The translations under genes were made by a program, and so were the position numbers. A stretch of 64,000 bases of DNA from positions 1,798,001-1,862,000 of the forward strand of contig JAHYIO010000036.1 in assembly GCA_020543525.1 (NCBI GenBank). Reading direction: 5' to 3'. The stretch's first letter is position 1; the number at the start of each line of letters is the position of its first letter. The notes under the pieces are model-generated. The model was not told the DNA's origin. It saw only the letters and a program-made list of their open reading frames with translations, and made no database searches. This document shows positions 47,836 to 60,900 of the stretch, piece by piece. Origin of the DNA: Coriolopsis trogii (Eukaryota > Basidiomycota > Agaricomycetes > Polyporales > Polyporaceae).

Positions 47836-49111
47836 ATGGCTTCTCCTGACTATGGTAGTCTTGGCTTCACGGCTATCGACGTGCAACTTGATGGTGGTGT
47901 GGCGATAGTGACACTTATTAGGGCCAAGGAGTGCGTCTGATATATACTCCTACGTTTGGTTGCATTCTTATTCTCGACCAGGCGAAACTCATTCAGTGCC
48001 AGCCTCATCGAGGACATTGTCAAGGCATATGATCTCTTTGACAGGGACGATCGCGTCCGAGTCGTTGTCCTCACCGCTGAACCCGATGCGCCTGCATTCT
48101 GCTCTGGGGTGTGTAGAAAATACGAAGTATGGAGAGTATACGTACACATGCAATCTGACCTTTGCGTACCACAGGCTGATCTCTCGAAGGGCTGGGGTGG
48201 AATCTTCCGTCCCGAAGTTGAGCAAGAAGGTGATCATTGTGCGTCCTATTGTTCGTTTGGTACACAGTGCACAGGTGAATTAGCCCTGTTTATCAGCGCA
48301 TAGAGACGACGGTGGTATAGTCACTATGGCTATCTTCCGTTGCCGGAAGATTACCATTGCCGCCGTCAATGGGCACGCCGTAAGGGCCTTTCCTTCCCCA
48401 ATCACACACGAACGGATTTGACATCATCACCTCAGGTCGGTGTTGGTGTCACAGGGTTGCAGCTGCCTTGCGACATTCGGTTTGTATGGGCAGGAGCTAA
48501 GCTGGCATTTCCATTCGTGCGTCGTGGTATCGCACCGGAAGGTCAGTGATGTCGCTTCGGATTCTCGGCATGTAAACCAAGCTCACGGTTCGACCTGGCA
48601 TGACACGATAGCCGTGTCATCTTACCTCCTTCCTAGACTCATCGGTCACTCCCGTGCGCTATCCCTATTCCTCACCGGGGCGACAGTCTCGCCGGACTCC
48701 CCTCTTCTCTCCGGACTATATTACAGCGTCCTGCCCACGCGCGAAGAAGTCCTCCCCGCGGCGCTCGCGCTTGCAAAGGACCTCGCCGCCAACACGTCGC
48801 AGACAGCAGTTGCGGTGACCAAAGCGTTGGTATGGCGCGGGCATGACAATATCGAGGAGCAACATGTGCTCGACTCGCGCGCTATCCGGATCTTGGGCAA
48901 GTCGAAGGATGCTGCGGAGGGCGCGAAGGCATTCAAAGAGCGGCGGTTACCCAAGTTTACCGACAAATTGTCCGACGATACGCTGACGCCCTGGATGCCC
49001 TGGGTAAGTCTGACTCCGTCTTCTCAAGCATTGGACCTGGCTCCTGACAGTGCCGTTTGTGTCTTGAAGTGGCGCGAAGTCAACGTGGCTCACCGCAAGG
49101 CAAAGCTGTGA
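47836..49111 (+). CDS. enoyl-CoA hydratase/isomerase family protein, peroxisomal
   Basis: The spliced protein (about 280 residues) starts MASPDYGSLGFTAIDVQLDG. Crotonase-fold blocks are in order: NSFSASLIEDIVKAYDLF, VRVVVLTAEPDAPAFCSG, the oxyanion loop ADLSKGW, KITIAAVNGHAVGVGVTGLQ, LPCDIRFVWAGAKLAFPFVR, RGIAPEAVSSYLLPRLIG and ARGAL-equivalent HSRALSLFLTGATVS. The protein ends in Ala-Lys-Leu, a valid type 1 peroxisomal targeting signal, so a role in peroxisomal beta-oxidation or isomerisation of unsaturated acyl-CoA is likely. There are at least seven short introns. One intron near 49001-49071 joins PWMPW to WREVNVAHRKAKL; its exact ends are uncertain. Confidence 0.88.
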
Positions 49112-49393
49112 AGGTCCTGTCCCGCTGTGGGCTATTCGAGTAGCTCTGTGTACATATCGTTGTATTGACGACTTTCCTGTGATGATATTCGATGACCTCT
49201 GGCGGTGCATGTCTCGATTCAATTGGCGCAGCTGTGGTTGGTCAGGGCGATCGGACCGGATCCCGTCCATGCTGAGGCGAGCCGTACGCGGGCGCTTCCA
49301 GACGTTGACTCAACTTGTGCAATGCTCTGCTCTGCTAGCAACCACGACATTCTGTGCTTTTCTCTTGTCAACGCCTGCTTACGAGGTTGACAA

Positions 49394-50203
49394 ATGACTT
49401 CCTACCTTCGTAACTGGTTGTACTCGCAAGGCTCTACTGAACAAGCAGACGGCGCGCCGTCCATCGAAACATCCCTTGCGGCGGAAGACGACGACGCTGA
49501 AACCGTTCACGGCGACGATGATGACGCTCCTCCAGCGTTCCCTGCGATGAACAGTGCACAACGAGCGGCGCAGACAGATGCTGTACCTCGGATATTGACA
49601 GATGCCCAACTCATGCCTCCTCCACCTGCACCTGCACTGGCGAGTAGAAGACCCGGTGGTCTTGGGGTGCCTTCGACATCCTCATCCTCCTCCTTGCTTG
49701 CACCTGTCACTACGACTAAGCCGCCACCACAGCCGGCGAAGCGAGGGAAGGTGGCCCTCGCGCCCGGACACGGTCCGCTAGATTGGGCGAACTTGAAGAA
49801 GTCCGGGCAGGACCTCAGGGTGAGTGGTTCCTTCCAGCATGGTGGCCTTTTGTTCATGGTGGACGCAGGGCGTGGACACCCTTCTGAGAGTTACACCTTC
49901 CATGCTCAAGGAACATCGGACACAGGACGATGCATGGTCCGCGTTCGGTGGCAAGGTTTACAATCTGACGCCGTATTTGCCTTACCACCCTGGAGGCGAG
50001 AAGGAGCTTATGCGGGTGGCAGGCAGGGATGGAACCAAGCTATTTGGTGAGTGTCATTTTTATTGACCCCGTTGTTGTTGGGAAATGACTGACCCATAAT
50101 TTGCCCTCCTTCTTTTATTGGACTCTAAGCATCGACACATGCCTGGGTAAACATCGATTATATGCTCGACGAGTGTCTCGTGGGCTTCATGGTATCGGAA
50201 TAA
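49394..50203 (+). CDS. cytochrome b5-like heme-binding domain protein (IRC21-like)
   Basis: The first exon codes a disordered acidic and Pro/Ser-rich N-terminus (MTSYLRNWLYSQGSTEQADG...). Across a GTGAGT...GCAG intron comes the heme domain: HGPLDWANLKKSGQDLRG, VTPSMLKEHRTQDDAWSAFG, GKVYNLTPYLPYHPGGEKEL and MRVAGRDGTKLF. The last exon gives STHAWVNIDYMLDECLVG and stops at 50203. The heme ligands are the histidines of HPGG and STHAW. The motif GPLDW and short length match fungal IRC21 and the N-terminal part of cytochrome b5 reductase 4. No membrane anchor is present, so it is probably soluble. Electron partner unknown. Confidence 0.88.
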
Positions 50204-51008
50204 ACTCCAGGTGAGGGCATTCGACCTACATAGCAAGCTTCGTAGCCCCATGACAGTCAGGTGAGTTCCCGGAGATGGTGGTGTCAAACAACGTGGTGGT
50301 TTGTTGTGAGGAGGCGTGGGGTGTACATGGGAATGCAGAGCATCACGAGCCAAGCCCTCTGGTACTCGTGCTCTTGATGTTTGTGCATTCTCGTAGGTTG
50401 ATGTGCCAATTCAGATGCAGCACAGTCAGCTCTCGATTGTAGCCCCATCCGTGGGTTAGGAGCAGCACCCTTTGGTGGATTGTGAGCACCGAGTCCTTCG
50501 ATTATTCCCGTGCAATCCGCCTTGTATATACTCATATACTCATTGACCATTTATGACATAGATGGGCTCATTGCTACTGCCTTGCGTATCCTAGACCTCG
50601 TGTTTCGTCGTTGTATGCCCATAGTAGACGCATATCCATTTGATCGGTTCTAGATCTTCTGTTGCTGCAGCGTGTGCGGGCCTTAATCCGATATCAATAG
50701 GCAATAGTTAATGCAGAAAACGTGTACGACGATTGTCTCAGCCTTGAGGATGGCTGATTGTCCTACAATTGGCTGCTGTAACCGCCGGGATTCATCTGAA
50801 TCTCGAGGTGACAGCGTGGGAGCTGAGGACGCCCACAATGACGCGAGTGTTACAGTTTGCTACGCTCTCCCCCGACCACCACGAGTTAAAGGTCTGCGTA
50901 ACCATCTCAGAGACTCGCACGAGACTACTCTTGCCATACTATATAAGCTGTCTTGCTTGGAAGGCTCTACACCAGGACCCTCCCCTCAGCGTTGCCTCGC
51001 ACTCCCCG
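50204..51008. other. intergenic, promoter of the next gene
   Basis: About 800 bp. A TATA-like element lies near its end; otherwise no feature. Confidence 0.4.
50940..50946 (+). promoter_or_regulatory. TATA-like element
   Basis: TATATAA lies 69 bp before the chosen ATG at 51009 and supports that start over upstream frames. Confidence 0.4.
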
Positions 51009-53464
51009 ATGCTCCTCGAATCACCAGTGCTCGAAACGCAGTCTCAGAACTCTCCCCGCAAGCTACACTCCCCTTTGCGGAACAGTAGTCCGTCGTCGCA
51101 GCTCAAGGGCAAGGGAGCGATGTATTCGGAGGATCCGCAACCTGTGGGCTATCCGGAGGGCCCGTCGGATTCGCCACGTAGGCCCTCGTTGCTAGAACGT
51201 TTGCAATCCTCGCCGCCACGCCCGTTGAGCGAGAGGATAAGCCCGGCGCAGGATACACGCATTCCGCCCGAGCGTGTAACATCTGGACCACCACATACAT
51301 CGAATGAATTGGAATCGGGAGAAGGTGAGGACTTGCTCGTCGCCGTCAAAAATTTGCAAGACACTCCCCAGGCGCATGACAACTCGAATGGAATACGCGT
51401 CAAGGCTGAGGAAACGGTGCCCGCTATCTCTTCCCCGACGAAGACCACTCCTCGCACAGGAAGGGCAAGAGGGTCCCGTCCGAGCATCGACGTGGTGAGT
51501 TTGTTCCTCATGTAATTGCTCGCGCATATACTCACTCGACGTAAGTTCACCGGTGCACCTGTAGATCAACTTGAAAGTGAACTATCCGAACCTTCTACAT
51601 CCTTGCTCAAACATGAGCACAACACGGATAGGCCCGAAGGCACCTCCGTTGATAAATCGAAAACTGACAGCGTACCTGCTCCCAATGGCTTCACGCCGGA
51701 CACTACTGGTCAAGAGCATCCCTTGTTTACGAGTCCACCTCCCATATCTTCTCGTTCCTCTGTATCCTTGCAATCGTTTCATTCAGACCAGGAATCAGCC
51801 ACGACTATAATTGCGACTGATGATACTGGGGACCTCGGACCCGCGCTTCCACCTGCCTCATCCATGAACCTCCCTCCTGCTGTCTTGGATCAATGCCGAA
51901 AGCTCATGATTCCTCTCATTGACCGCAACGCAAGGCTGCGGAACCCAGATATCGACGAGGCAGTTGTAAAGCAGCGCGCACTTTCGCTTCTCTCTGACGA
52001 CTTATGCTCTGAACTTGTCAGGCTGGCTAGAGAAGTGCGCAAGCAAATGGACGCCGCCGCAAAACGACCTCGGAACGAGTCCGAGGAACCTCCTTGTCCG
52101 CCTGCAAAGTTGCCGCGTTTTGATTCTCCAGCGGATGATGGATCGGGTGGAGAGGGCATGGTGGTTACGAGGAGCATTTCACCGGCCGCGTCTGCAGCGG
52201 AAGTTGAGGATCTCATGACGATGGAGCCTGGAAGTCCTATGCCTGGCAACACCTCCGAAACCGTTCTCGCGGCACCGACCGCGTCGGCCGCGCCTTCAAA
52301 CGCATCTCGAATGGGAACCCCTGCAGATGTTGGATTGGAGACGGATATGCAACCAGGCGACTCTGGAGTGCAGGATGAGGAGCTGCATGAGGCGCTTGGC
52401 TCGTCCCAGGGTCAGGACTTGCCGGCGGCATCGAGGTCCGTTAGCCGGGCAGTTTCCGAACATGCGTCTGGGGCCTTGGACGAGGCTTCTTCTGCACCCA
52501 CCACTACGTCCCTAGTCTCGCCCCCAGAGGCGACGGCGCACGCTCAAACTCCATCGCTCGCTGTTGATTTGCATCGGAGCAAGTCCGCGCCTAGCGAGCT
52601 TGACGCGTTACGCCACGACGCAGTCACACACAGTTCGAACACAAACCTTGACGATACGGCAGTGGCTCAGTCTCCCCACGACGAAATGCAGGAGCAATCA
52701 GTTCATGTTACGGAACGAGAGCATCATGTACCCCCTTGCCTTGTTCCGGGCCTTTGGCAGGCTCGGAGAGGCCGTGATACCCCTGGTATCGAGACGATCG
52801 AGTTCTTTGTGGATGACGCCACAGTTGAAGCCGCCATGTGCTGGGGTCGGAGAAATGCTTCATTCAGGTTGGTTTTTCGTTGTTTCATTGTGCATCTGAC
52901 TCACCTGTGATATGTTTGACGTCCCCGTAGTCTCGACGATCGACACGTCGCGGTTCACCTCCTATGTCTGCCGTATTCCGAGGTTGATGTCGTGTCTCGA
53001 AATCTTGCACCCGACGTGTCACCAGGGGAGATAGCTCAATCCTTATGGAAAATCCATTCTCAATGGCCGTCAAAGGGAGAGTTGGTTGTTGACATCAATC
53101 CTTGCGATCTAACAGAAGAATACCACGGGAAAGCTTGGCTTCCGATTCACCTTGTGAGGACATAATACACCGTGTATGCTATCACGATGCTCATCTTCAC
53201 GTTCTTCAGTCATCTCTTGAAAATCACATGGACATCACGTCGTCCATTCAGCCCGGCAGAAACGTCATCGACATCATTCAGCTTGACTCGTTGTCCGATC
53301 ATCTCTTTGTCGTCCACGCCGCGGAGCCGTCCGAAGAGGAGCGGCAGTTCACAAAGGCGCATGCAATGGATTGGCCTCACATAGCCAACAAGCTGCAGTT
53401 CCAGAGCCCGCGGAGTTCCCTACGGCCCAAGTCCATTCCGGCTCCGACGATGATGCTGGTGTAA
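51009..53464 (+). CDS. large uncharacterised protein sharing a C-terminal module with its convergent neighbour
   Basis: Starts MLLESPVLETQSQNSPRKLH. The first ~560 residues are low-complexity, Ser/Pro/Glu-rich, with one helical island (LDQCRKLMIPLIDRNARLRN ... LCSELVRLAREVRKQMD) and a basic KRPRNE patch. The C-terminal ~200 residues are ordered: IETIEFFVDDATVEAAMCWG, HVAVHLLCLPYSEVDVVSRN, IHSQWPSKGELVVDINPC, ENHMDITSSIQPGRNVIDII and QLDSLSDHLFVVHAAEPSEE. Introns: GTGAGT...GTAAG after PSIDV, GTTGGT...CGTAG after NASF, GTGAGG...TTCAG after LPIHL. About 760 residues. No named domain is recognised. The C-terminal part aligns with the end of the protein encoded at 54068-57582 (minus). Confidence 0.7.
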
Positions 53465-54067
53465 GACGGCAGATACCTATCTGTCCCTTCGACCCCAGGA
53501 GCATTCTTACGCGTTGGGACCGGTGCTCTCATGGCCTGCGTCAGCAGGTCCAATGAGGGGCAGATAGGGCGCGCACCCTCGCAGTGTCCGTCAAGGCTGA
53601 AGTCCGAGCTTACGAGGGCGGATCATCGAATGCTGACTGGTTGTGGAAACCATGGACTGGTTGATGCGTATCTCCACGAGTAACGATGAAGCCTCCGGCT
53701 CAAAGAGATACGCTGAGACGTCCCGAGATTACTGGAACTTTGGCAACCGCCATGTGCTTTACTTATGCACGTTTTGTGCCCGCCTGCACTCTCCGCACGC
53801 CAGTAGATACACGACGTAGACTATATCGTATACGCATGTAACCAAGTTGTACCAAATGCACATAGCGTGAGCGATAAGTCCGAGAGAAAGACACAGCGAG
53901 ACATGTGGAGCATGCAAGAGACAAGTAACAACTGTATGAGTACTACATACTACTAGTGGCAACACTACAAGTCCGCACAGCTACATATCGCACCGGCCGT
54001 GCATCTAAACAACGACCAGCGAGATGCCGGCGGATCAGACAGGCGCAACCGACAGCGGAAGAGGCTG
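53465..54067. other. convergent spacer
   Basis: About 600 bp between two convergent related genes; likely 3' UTRs. No other feature. Confidence 0.4.
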
Positions 54068-57000
54068 CTAGCTGCCACTCACAGCGTGCGAGCCCTGCGG
54101 CGCAATCAGCCTAAGGGCGGGCAGGTGGAACGTGCCAAGCCCGTCGAGGAAGTTGGTCCATGCCCGCTCGTCCTCGCGAGCCCTGTGCAACTCTGCGAGC
54201 TGGCCAGAAGTCGGGTGGTGGAGGATGACGGCAAAGACGCGGTCCGAGTGGTCGCGATACTGGAACATGCGCAACGTGTTCGTGCCTGAGCGGAGGTGGC
54301 GGGCACCCAGGTCGACTGACTTGTCGGTCGTACACTGGTCGAGTGTTATCAGCTTAGGGAAGGCTATGCAGGGACTAAACCAGGTAAAGTAACGTACCTT
54401 GAAAGGTGGAGAGACAGAAAAATTCTGAGGACTGGAGTGATCGTCTCTAGCATCCATGGTCACATATATGCTACCGTCGCGGGGCCAGTCTGCAGGAGGG
54501 CCGCACTGGCCGATGTCCACGCCTTCGTCCGAGTTGTCTGTCGAGACGGTCGCAAGCTGCGACAGCAGATAGGTGGCGAAGGAGACGCACATGCTCGTCC
54601 TCAAGTCGCTGAGCAAAGTTATCGAGGTTAGACATTAGTCAAAAAGGACGGACTGCGTGTACGTACCCAACAGTACCGCGACGCTCGTTCCAGCGGGCAA
54701 TCTGCACAAGCTCGTCGGAGCTCAACTCAAAGTCGAGTTCTACTGGTGTATGCGCAGGGGTGTACGAGAAGTGCCCGCGTGCTAGGCGGAGCAGCCGGAT
54801 TGACTTCGACTTGAATGGCGACGTCGAAGGATCCTCCTCTTCCACATAGGTCTCCTCTTGAGGCTCCGATACCGTCTCAATGGGGGATGTGTCCACACGC
54901 AGTGAGGGCCCCGACTCGGCGACCGCACTTACTGAACATGCTTCAAATCAAGAGTTGTCAGTCGTTGAGTCACTCGCAACGGACGCGATGAGAAGTCCGG
55001 ACTCACCTTCAGTACCGTTGACCAACGTGGCCTGTCGGTCACCCATGAACATACTTGCAATGAAGCTCGCGGCATCTTCTAGACTCACCTCAGATGCAGA
55101 GTGCCCTTCGGTCGGATCTGCACGAGTGACCATTGCCTGCTCTCTGCTTTCTTGAAGACGGTCCGTCGGCACAACGTCTGCAGGAGGCATTGAGGATGGT
55201 TGCGACGGTGACAACGACACCCGCACCACGACATCCTCAAGGGTCTTCTCAAGTGCTCCTTCTTGTTCCTTTCGCTCCGTCTCCGAGTCTGCCAGCAGTT
55301 GATCGATCTCGTCCAATTCCATAGCGTCGGGAGAAGCAACGACCGCAGTGTTGTCTCCTGATAGCATAGACGACGGAGGTTCAGGGTCGGAGTCGGGCAA
55401 GGGTGCATCCCCCGCAGCCACAACCGGCGGGTCAGATCTCGGTGAAGGTCGAAGTGAAGGTCCAGGATCCTGTGCAACGTCTGAAGGGGCCGCCGATGCT
55501 CGCACATCGTCACCGGGAGGAGCAGGAGGTGCATCCGATATTCGAGGTGGACTCCGGATGCGCGCCGAGTCCGCACCTTGTGACTCCACTTTTGGCTGCG
55601 ACACAGGTGAGGTAGGTCTACCTGGAGGGAGCTCTAATAGCCCTGCAGATGCCGCGTCTGCTGTAAGCCAGCTGTCGTCGCCATTCGGCTGCCCATCGCC
55701 AGGCACAGGCAGGAATCTGAGTCCAGGAGGGCCTTTCTTCTTTTTCCTCTTTTTGACTTTGACGACTAGAGGTGAAGGAAGCGGTGGTTCTGCGGCAAGA
55801 GATGATGTGGAGGGACCAGGGACGACGTCGGTCGCCGTCTCCTCAGTGCCTGCTGGGGGCGTTCGCCGTCGAGCAATTGAAGGTACGAGTAACGTGGGCG
55901 AATGAGGCGGAAGATGTGATGATGGGACGACTTCTGACAACTCTACTGCGTCATCCAGGGCTTTGCGCTTGGAAAGATTGTTGTCGCCTTCCTGATGTAG
56001 GGAGGCAGACACCGGTGCCCTTTCTGCGTCGGACGAGGGAGCGGGGACGGGAGGTGTCTGCTTTTCGGACTGCGGCGCATGAGGCGCTCTTACGAGTGCT
56101 GGGGCAACGACTTCTGCCGACGGTTTAGAGGCAGGCTGTACGGATGGCGAGCCTGGGGTAGAACTCGGGCCTGGGTCCCGTACAAGAGAAACCGTACTCG
56201 TCTCGGACGCGGCCTGAGCCTGAGCCTGGTCTTTGGTAGTGTTTGAATGCACAAGCTGATTCTTCTGATACCAGTTGAGATCAGCCTGTATGAAGTCTTC
56301 ATCATCCAGCAGTGTCTTTCTTTTCTTCGCCTTTGGGGGTCGAGTGGTTTGCGGAGTCATGGTAGCAGTCGTAGGAGACACAACAAAAATAGGTGTTGAA
56401 TGACCGACAACAGGAAGTGGAGTAACAGCCGACTTCACTAAAGGAGAAGTCCTGACGGGAGAGGTCGAACTTTCACTATGATGAAGCCTCCCAGGTACCT
56501 TGATGGTAAGACGAGTAGACGGCGCTCCAAGAGTCGGGTTCGTTGTGACTGTTTCTGGGTGTTGCGATATGATGGGCGATGCCTGTGACAGTTCTGGGAA
56601 ACTGTTCTGTATCTGCGCGACCACAGGCCGCTGGGCTGGAGGCACTGTTGTAACGGCCGGAGAAGTCGCAATCTTCCTGTAAGTCATTAATGTCAGCACA
56701 TCCGCTGTACATACAGGCTGCACACACGCAAAAAAGCCGTCTCATGCTACAAACGTTACAAACGCTCTTGCGAAGTGACGTGGCATGACCCTCCAAACAG
56801 GTAGTGAAGAAACGTAACAGATTCATACCGAACCGCATATGAGGCATGCTGTTGGGCCGTGAGGAGATGCATGAATGCTCGTCCTTAGGCTATCACATCT
56901 CGAAGCCCTAAACCGCGACCACTGAGAATGGAGAAGTACTCACGGACTGGTTACAGACTCTCCAGCGCTACGTCGCAGCGGTGGCTGCTCCCTCAAGAAT

Positions 57001-57582
57001 TCATCAACGTTCGAGCAGATGGTCTGTATGAGCACCTTTAGACGTTCTGTTCCGAATCAAGAGGCGGCGCAAGACGGATATAAGCGGATAGAACAGGGTG
57101 GACAATAAAGAACTACGTCTCACCTTGCAGGCTCGCTTCCGTGAACAGGGGAAAAAAGGAAGCTACAACGCGGAGGAGTCGCACAAAGGGCTCAACCCAC
57201 GGTTTGATGTCATCCGTGCAATTCGTCACATGAAAGCGCACTGAGCCATTATGACGAACCACGTTCTTGAAGGCTGTCTGCATGGTGGAGGTTCATGTGG
57301 ATTGCCTAAGAATACATCAAATACGCGCGCATACCTCCAACAAGTGAACAATCTAGTAGAGCGTTAGCGAGTTCGGAGAACATGGAATCTGAGTGCATGA
57401 CATACAGTTGGACGAGCCTTGGGATAGTACGCTTTGTCGACACTGACCCATTGTGCTAGCTTGTCCGCAGTCGTTGCAAAGTCGGCCAGGCTATCGCTCG
57501 CGAGATTCCTCTCGAAGATGGGAAAGAGCTGGTCATTGTTTTTCTCGGCCTTCTTCGCTCTGTGGGCATAATTCGCAGCCAT
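54068..57582 (-). CDS. large uncharacterised protein, convergent relative of the 51-53.5 kb gene
   Basis: Assembled from about nine exons, near 1,000 residues. The N-terminus, MAANYAHRAKKAEKNNDQLF then PIFERNLASDSLADFATTAD and KLAQWVSVDKAYYPKARPT, is ordered and helical. Next come FKNVVRHNGSVRFHVTNCTD, WVEPFVRLLRVVASFFPLF and LKVLIQTICSNVDEFLREQP. A ~580-codon disordered exon (Pro/Ser-rich, with KVKKRKKKKGPPG as a probable nuclear signal and DDEDFIQADLNWYQKNQL) follows. The C-terminal module has ELDFELSSDELVQIARWNER, CGPPADWPRDGSIYVTMDAR, SGTNTLRMFQYRDHSDRVFA and VILHHPTSGQ. The start was set at the ATG at 57582; the frame is open further upstream but only from TTG. Nuclear function is a guess from composition. 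Confidence 0.72.
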
Positions 57583-57959
57583 ATACAGGATGGACCGTGG
57601 GCGTGGCGTGGGTGCGGAGGCGTTCCATGCAGAGCGGGACGGGACTGCGGCAGCGCAGAACGGGGCGGACGGCGAGCAGACCCCTTCCCATTTCGGAACG
57701 GTCGACGGCAATGGGCGTCTAGATCCCGAAGCCCAATCTGCTTACTAATTGAATTTCTAATCTTATCAGATAAAGGAAGTAGTGCGAGTGACGCGTCACG
57801 GCTTGCCTTGCTCAGCAGCACGTCGCGCGACTCGCTCTCGGACTTGCTCATCATCGTCTTCCTCCTTCCTCCCCCTTCCTTCTCAACCTTTCCTTTTGCC
57901 CACTGCCCGCTCACCGCTGCTTTCCTACCCTCGTAGCCCCAGGGAGGACTGCGTTGCGC
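57583..57959. promoter_or_regulatory. divergent promoter shared with the Lon protease gene
   Basis: 377 bp between two divergent starts. CT-rich tracts (ttcctcccccttccttctcaa, about 57860-57895) lie before the Lon start. No TATA box was seen. Confidence 0.45.
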
Positions 57960-60900
57960 ATGAACGTGTTCGGAAGCATACGAGTAGCTGCAGGCACCTC
58001 AACCCGGACATGTAGTAGGAGGTTCTGTGACCCAGGTCCGTCCAGAGTGGGGCTATCGTCCGGGCTCGCAGGACCTTCGAGGCTTGCGTACTACCACGCG
58101 GCAAAGGCGGTCGGCGCGCGTCGTACGTTCTACTCGTCAACGGTCGCAGATTACACGCCTACGGCTGCAATCCGTCTGCCGCGATGGGTCAATGCAAGGT
58201 TGGGCAACGCACGCGACACCGAGGCCGACGATAGCCAGTCTCAGACTGACTCGACCAAATCGGGAGTGCAACTTGATGCTCCTGAGGATGGCCAGTCTGC
58301 CCCGCCTGCCTCTGCGCCACCGTCTGCTCCCCCTTCCGCACCTCCTTCCTCGTCCTCTGGCGATGGCTCCGACAATGCCAATGCCCCCGCACCCCCGCCC
58401 CCTCCAGACTCTCCACCGCCACCACAGACATCAATATCCAAACAGTCTGTGCCGGAATCGTATCCCCAGGTCCTCGCCTTGCCCATCGCCCGTCGTCCTC
58501 TCTTCCCCGGTTTTTACAAAGCGGTTGTCATCAGAAATCCTGCCGTCGTCTCCGCAATCAAGGAGATGATGCGTCGCGGTCAACCTTACCTCGGCGCCTT
58601 CTTGCTCAAGGACGAAAACGCGGACAGCGACATAATCACGGACATCAACTCGGTACACCCTGTGGGAGTCTTCGCTCAGATTACCAGCGTATTCACCGCG
58701 CAAGGGAGCAAGGACGACGACAAGGAGGAAGGTCTTACAGCTGTCCTGTATCCCCATCGTCGTATCAAGATAGTGGACCTTGTAAAGGATGGCAGCGTCG
58801 CCTCGGTCGAGCCGGTCGAAGGCACTCAGACGGAGGCCAGCACGAAGGAGTCGGAAGGTCAGCTCCCGACGCCTCCTCCTGAGCGCGAGGGTCCTCCAAT
58901 GACCATGCAAACGTCGTTCCTCGAAAAGTACGCGGTCTCCGTTGTCAATGTCGACAATCTTGCTACACAGCCGTACAACAAGGACGACCAGTACATCCGC
59001 GCGTTCATGTCGGAGATTGTCTCGGTGTTTAAGGACATTGCTCAGCTCAACCCCTTGTTCCGCGACCAAATCGCGAACTTCTCCATCAACCAAGTTGCTT
59101 CGAATGTCTTTGACGAGCCCGATAAGCTCGCAGACTTTGCAGCAGCTGTATCAACTGGCGAGCCGAACGAGCTTCAGGACGTCTTGGAGAGTCTCGTTGT
59201 CGAGGACCGCTTGCGCAAGGCTCTTCTTGTGCTCAAGAAGGAACTCATCAACGCGCAACTCCAGAGCAAACTCGCGCGCGACGTTGACAGCAAGATTGCG
59301 AAACGTCAGCGCGAGTACTACCTGATGGAACAGCTCAAGGGCATCAAGAAGGAGCTCGGCATGGAGTCGGACGGCAAGGACAAGCTCATTGAGAAGTTCA
59401 AGGAGCGCGCTGCTACGTTGAAGATGCCTGACGCCGTGCGCAAGGTGTTTGATGAGGAGCTGAATAAGCTCCAGCATCTCGAGCCGGCTGCTTCGGAAGC
59501 GAATGTCACCCGCAATTACCTGGAGTGGCTCACACAGGTACGTTCGTTCATCGATGACTGAGAGAGTGGGCAGGTTCTCATCGTATGTTGTACAGATTCC
59601 GTGGGGCCAGCACTCGCTCGAGAATTATTCCATCTCCCACGCGCAGACGGTACTTGACGAGGATCACTACGGTTTGAAGGATGTTAAAGATCGTATCTTG
59701 GAATTTCTTGCTGTTGGCAAACTTCGCGGGACGGTCGAGGGCAAGATCATCTGTCTTGTTGGTCCTCCTGGTGTGGGCAAGACGTCGATCGGCAAGTCGA
59801 TTGCTCGTGCGCTCAACAGGCAATTCTTCCGTTTCTCTGTGGGTGGCTTGACGGACGTCGCGGAGATCAAGGGCCACCGGCGCACATACGTCGGGTAAGT
59901 GGTACATGCAGTTTCTCTGGTGCGACAACGTTAACTCATTGCGCATTGTCTCTAGAGCTCTCCCCGGCAAAATTATCCAGGCCCTCAAGCGTGTCGGGAC
60001 GGAGAATCCGCTGGTGCTCATCGACGAGGTTGACAAGATCGGCCGAGGCCATAACGGGGATCCTGCGAGTGCCCTTCTCGAGATGCTGGATCCGGAGCAG
60101 AACACAGCATTCCTCGATCATTAGTACGTGTGGCAGTCACGATGCAGTCGCTGGTGCAAGAGCTAATTTTCCTCTCAAGCATGGATGTTCCAGTCGATCT
60201 CTCTCGCGTACTTTTCGTATGCACAGGTACGTTTGTTTACACATTCACGTTCCGTCTTCGGCCGCTGACGCTTTGAATGCAGCCAACATGCTTGACACCA
60301 TTCCGGCACCATTGCTCGATCGCATGGAGGTGCTTGAAGTGAGCGGCTATGTCGCGGAAGAGAAGGCCCAGATCGCGTCCAGGTACCTCGCACCTCAGGC
60401 GAAAGAGGCGTCAGGTCTCAAGGAAGCGGATGTGCAACTCGACCCTGCTGCTGTGGACGTGCTCATCAAGTACTACTGCCGTGAAAGTGGTGTTCGTAAC
60501 TTGAAAAAGCATATCGACAAGGTGGGTCGGACGCAAGCCCGGAGATATGAAGTATCGCTCATTTCTTGCAATGTCTTCAGATCTACCGGAAGGCGGCCTT
60601 GAAGATCGTGCAAGAACTTGGCGAGGAGGTCTTCCCCGAACCTACGCCTGCTCCCACACCTGCGGAAGCAACTACTGCTAGCGATTCCAAGAAGGCCGAA
60701 GAGTCCTCTCCCGAGACAACTTCAACTGTCGAGAAGCAGGACGCACCACCTTCCAACTTGGCCGCTCCGGAGGCATCGACACCGCATTCGTCAGAAGAAT
60801 CAGAACGAGTTGTCACTACCGTGGAGCGGAAGCCGATGAAGGTTCCTGAGACCGTGCACGTCACCATCACGCCGGGGAACCTCAAGGACTACGTCGGACC

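Noticed and set aside
58431..59093. 220-codon minus-strand frame over the Lon gene
   Set aside because: Antisense to the Lon N-terminal domain, no recognisable features.
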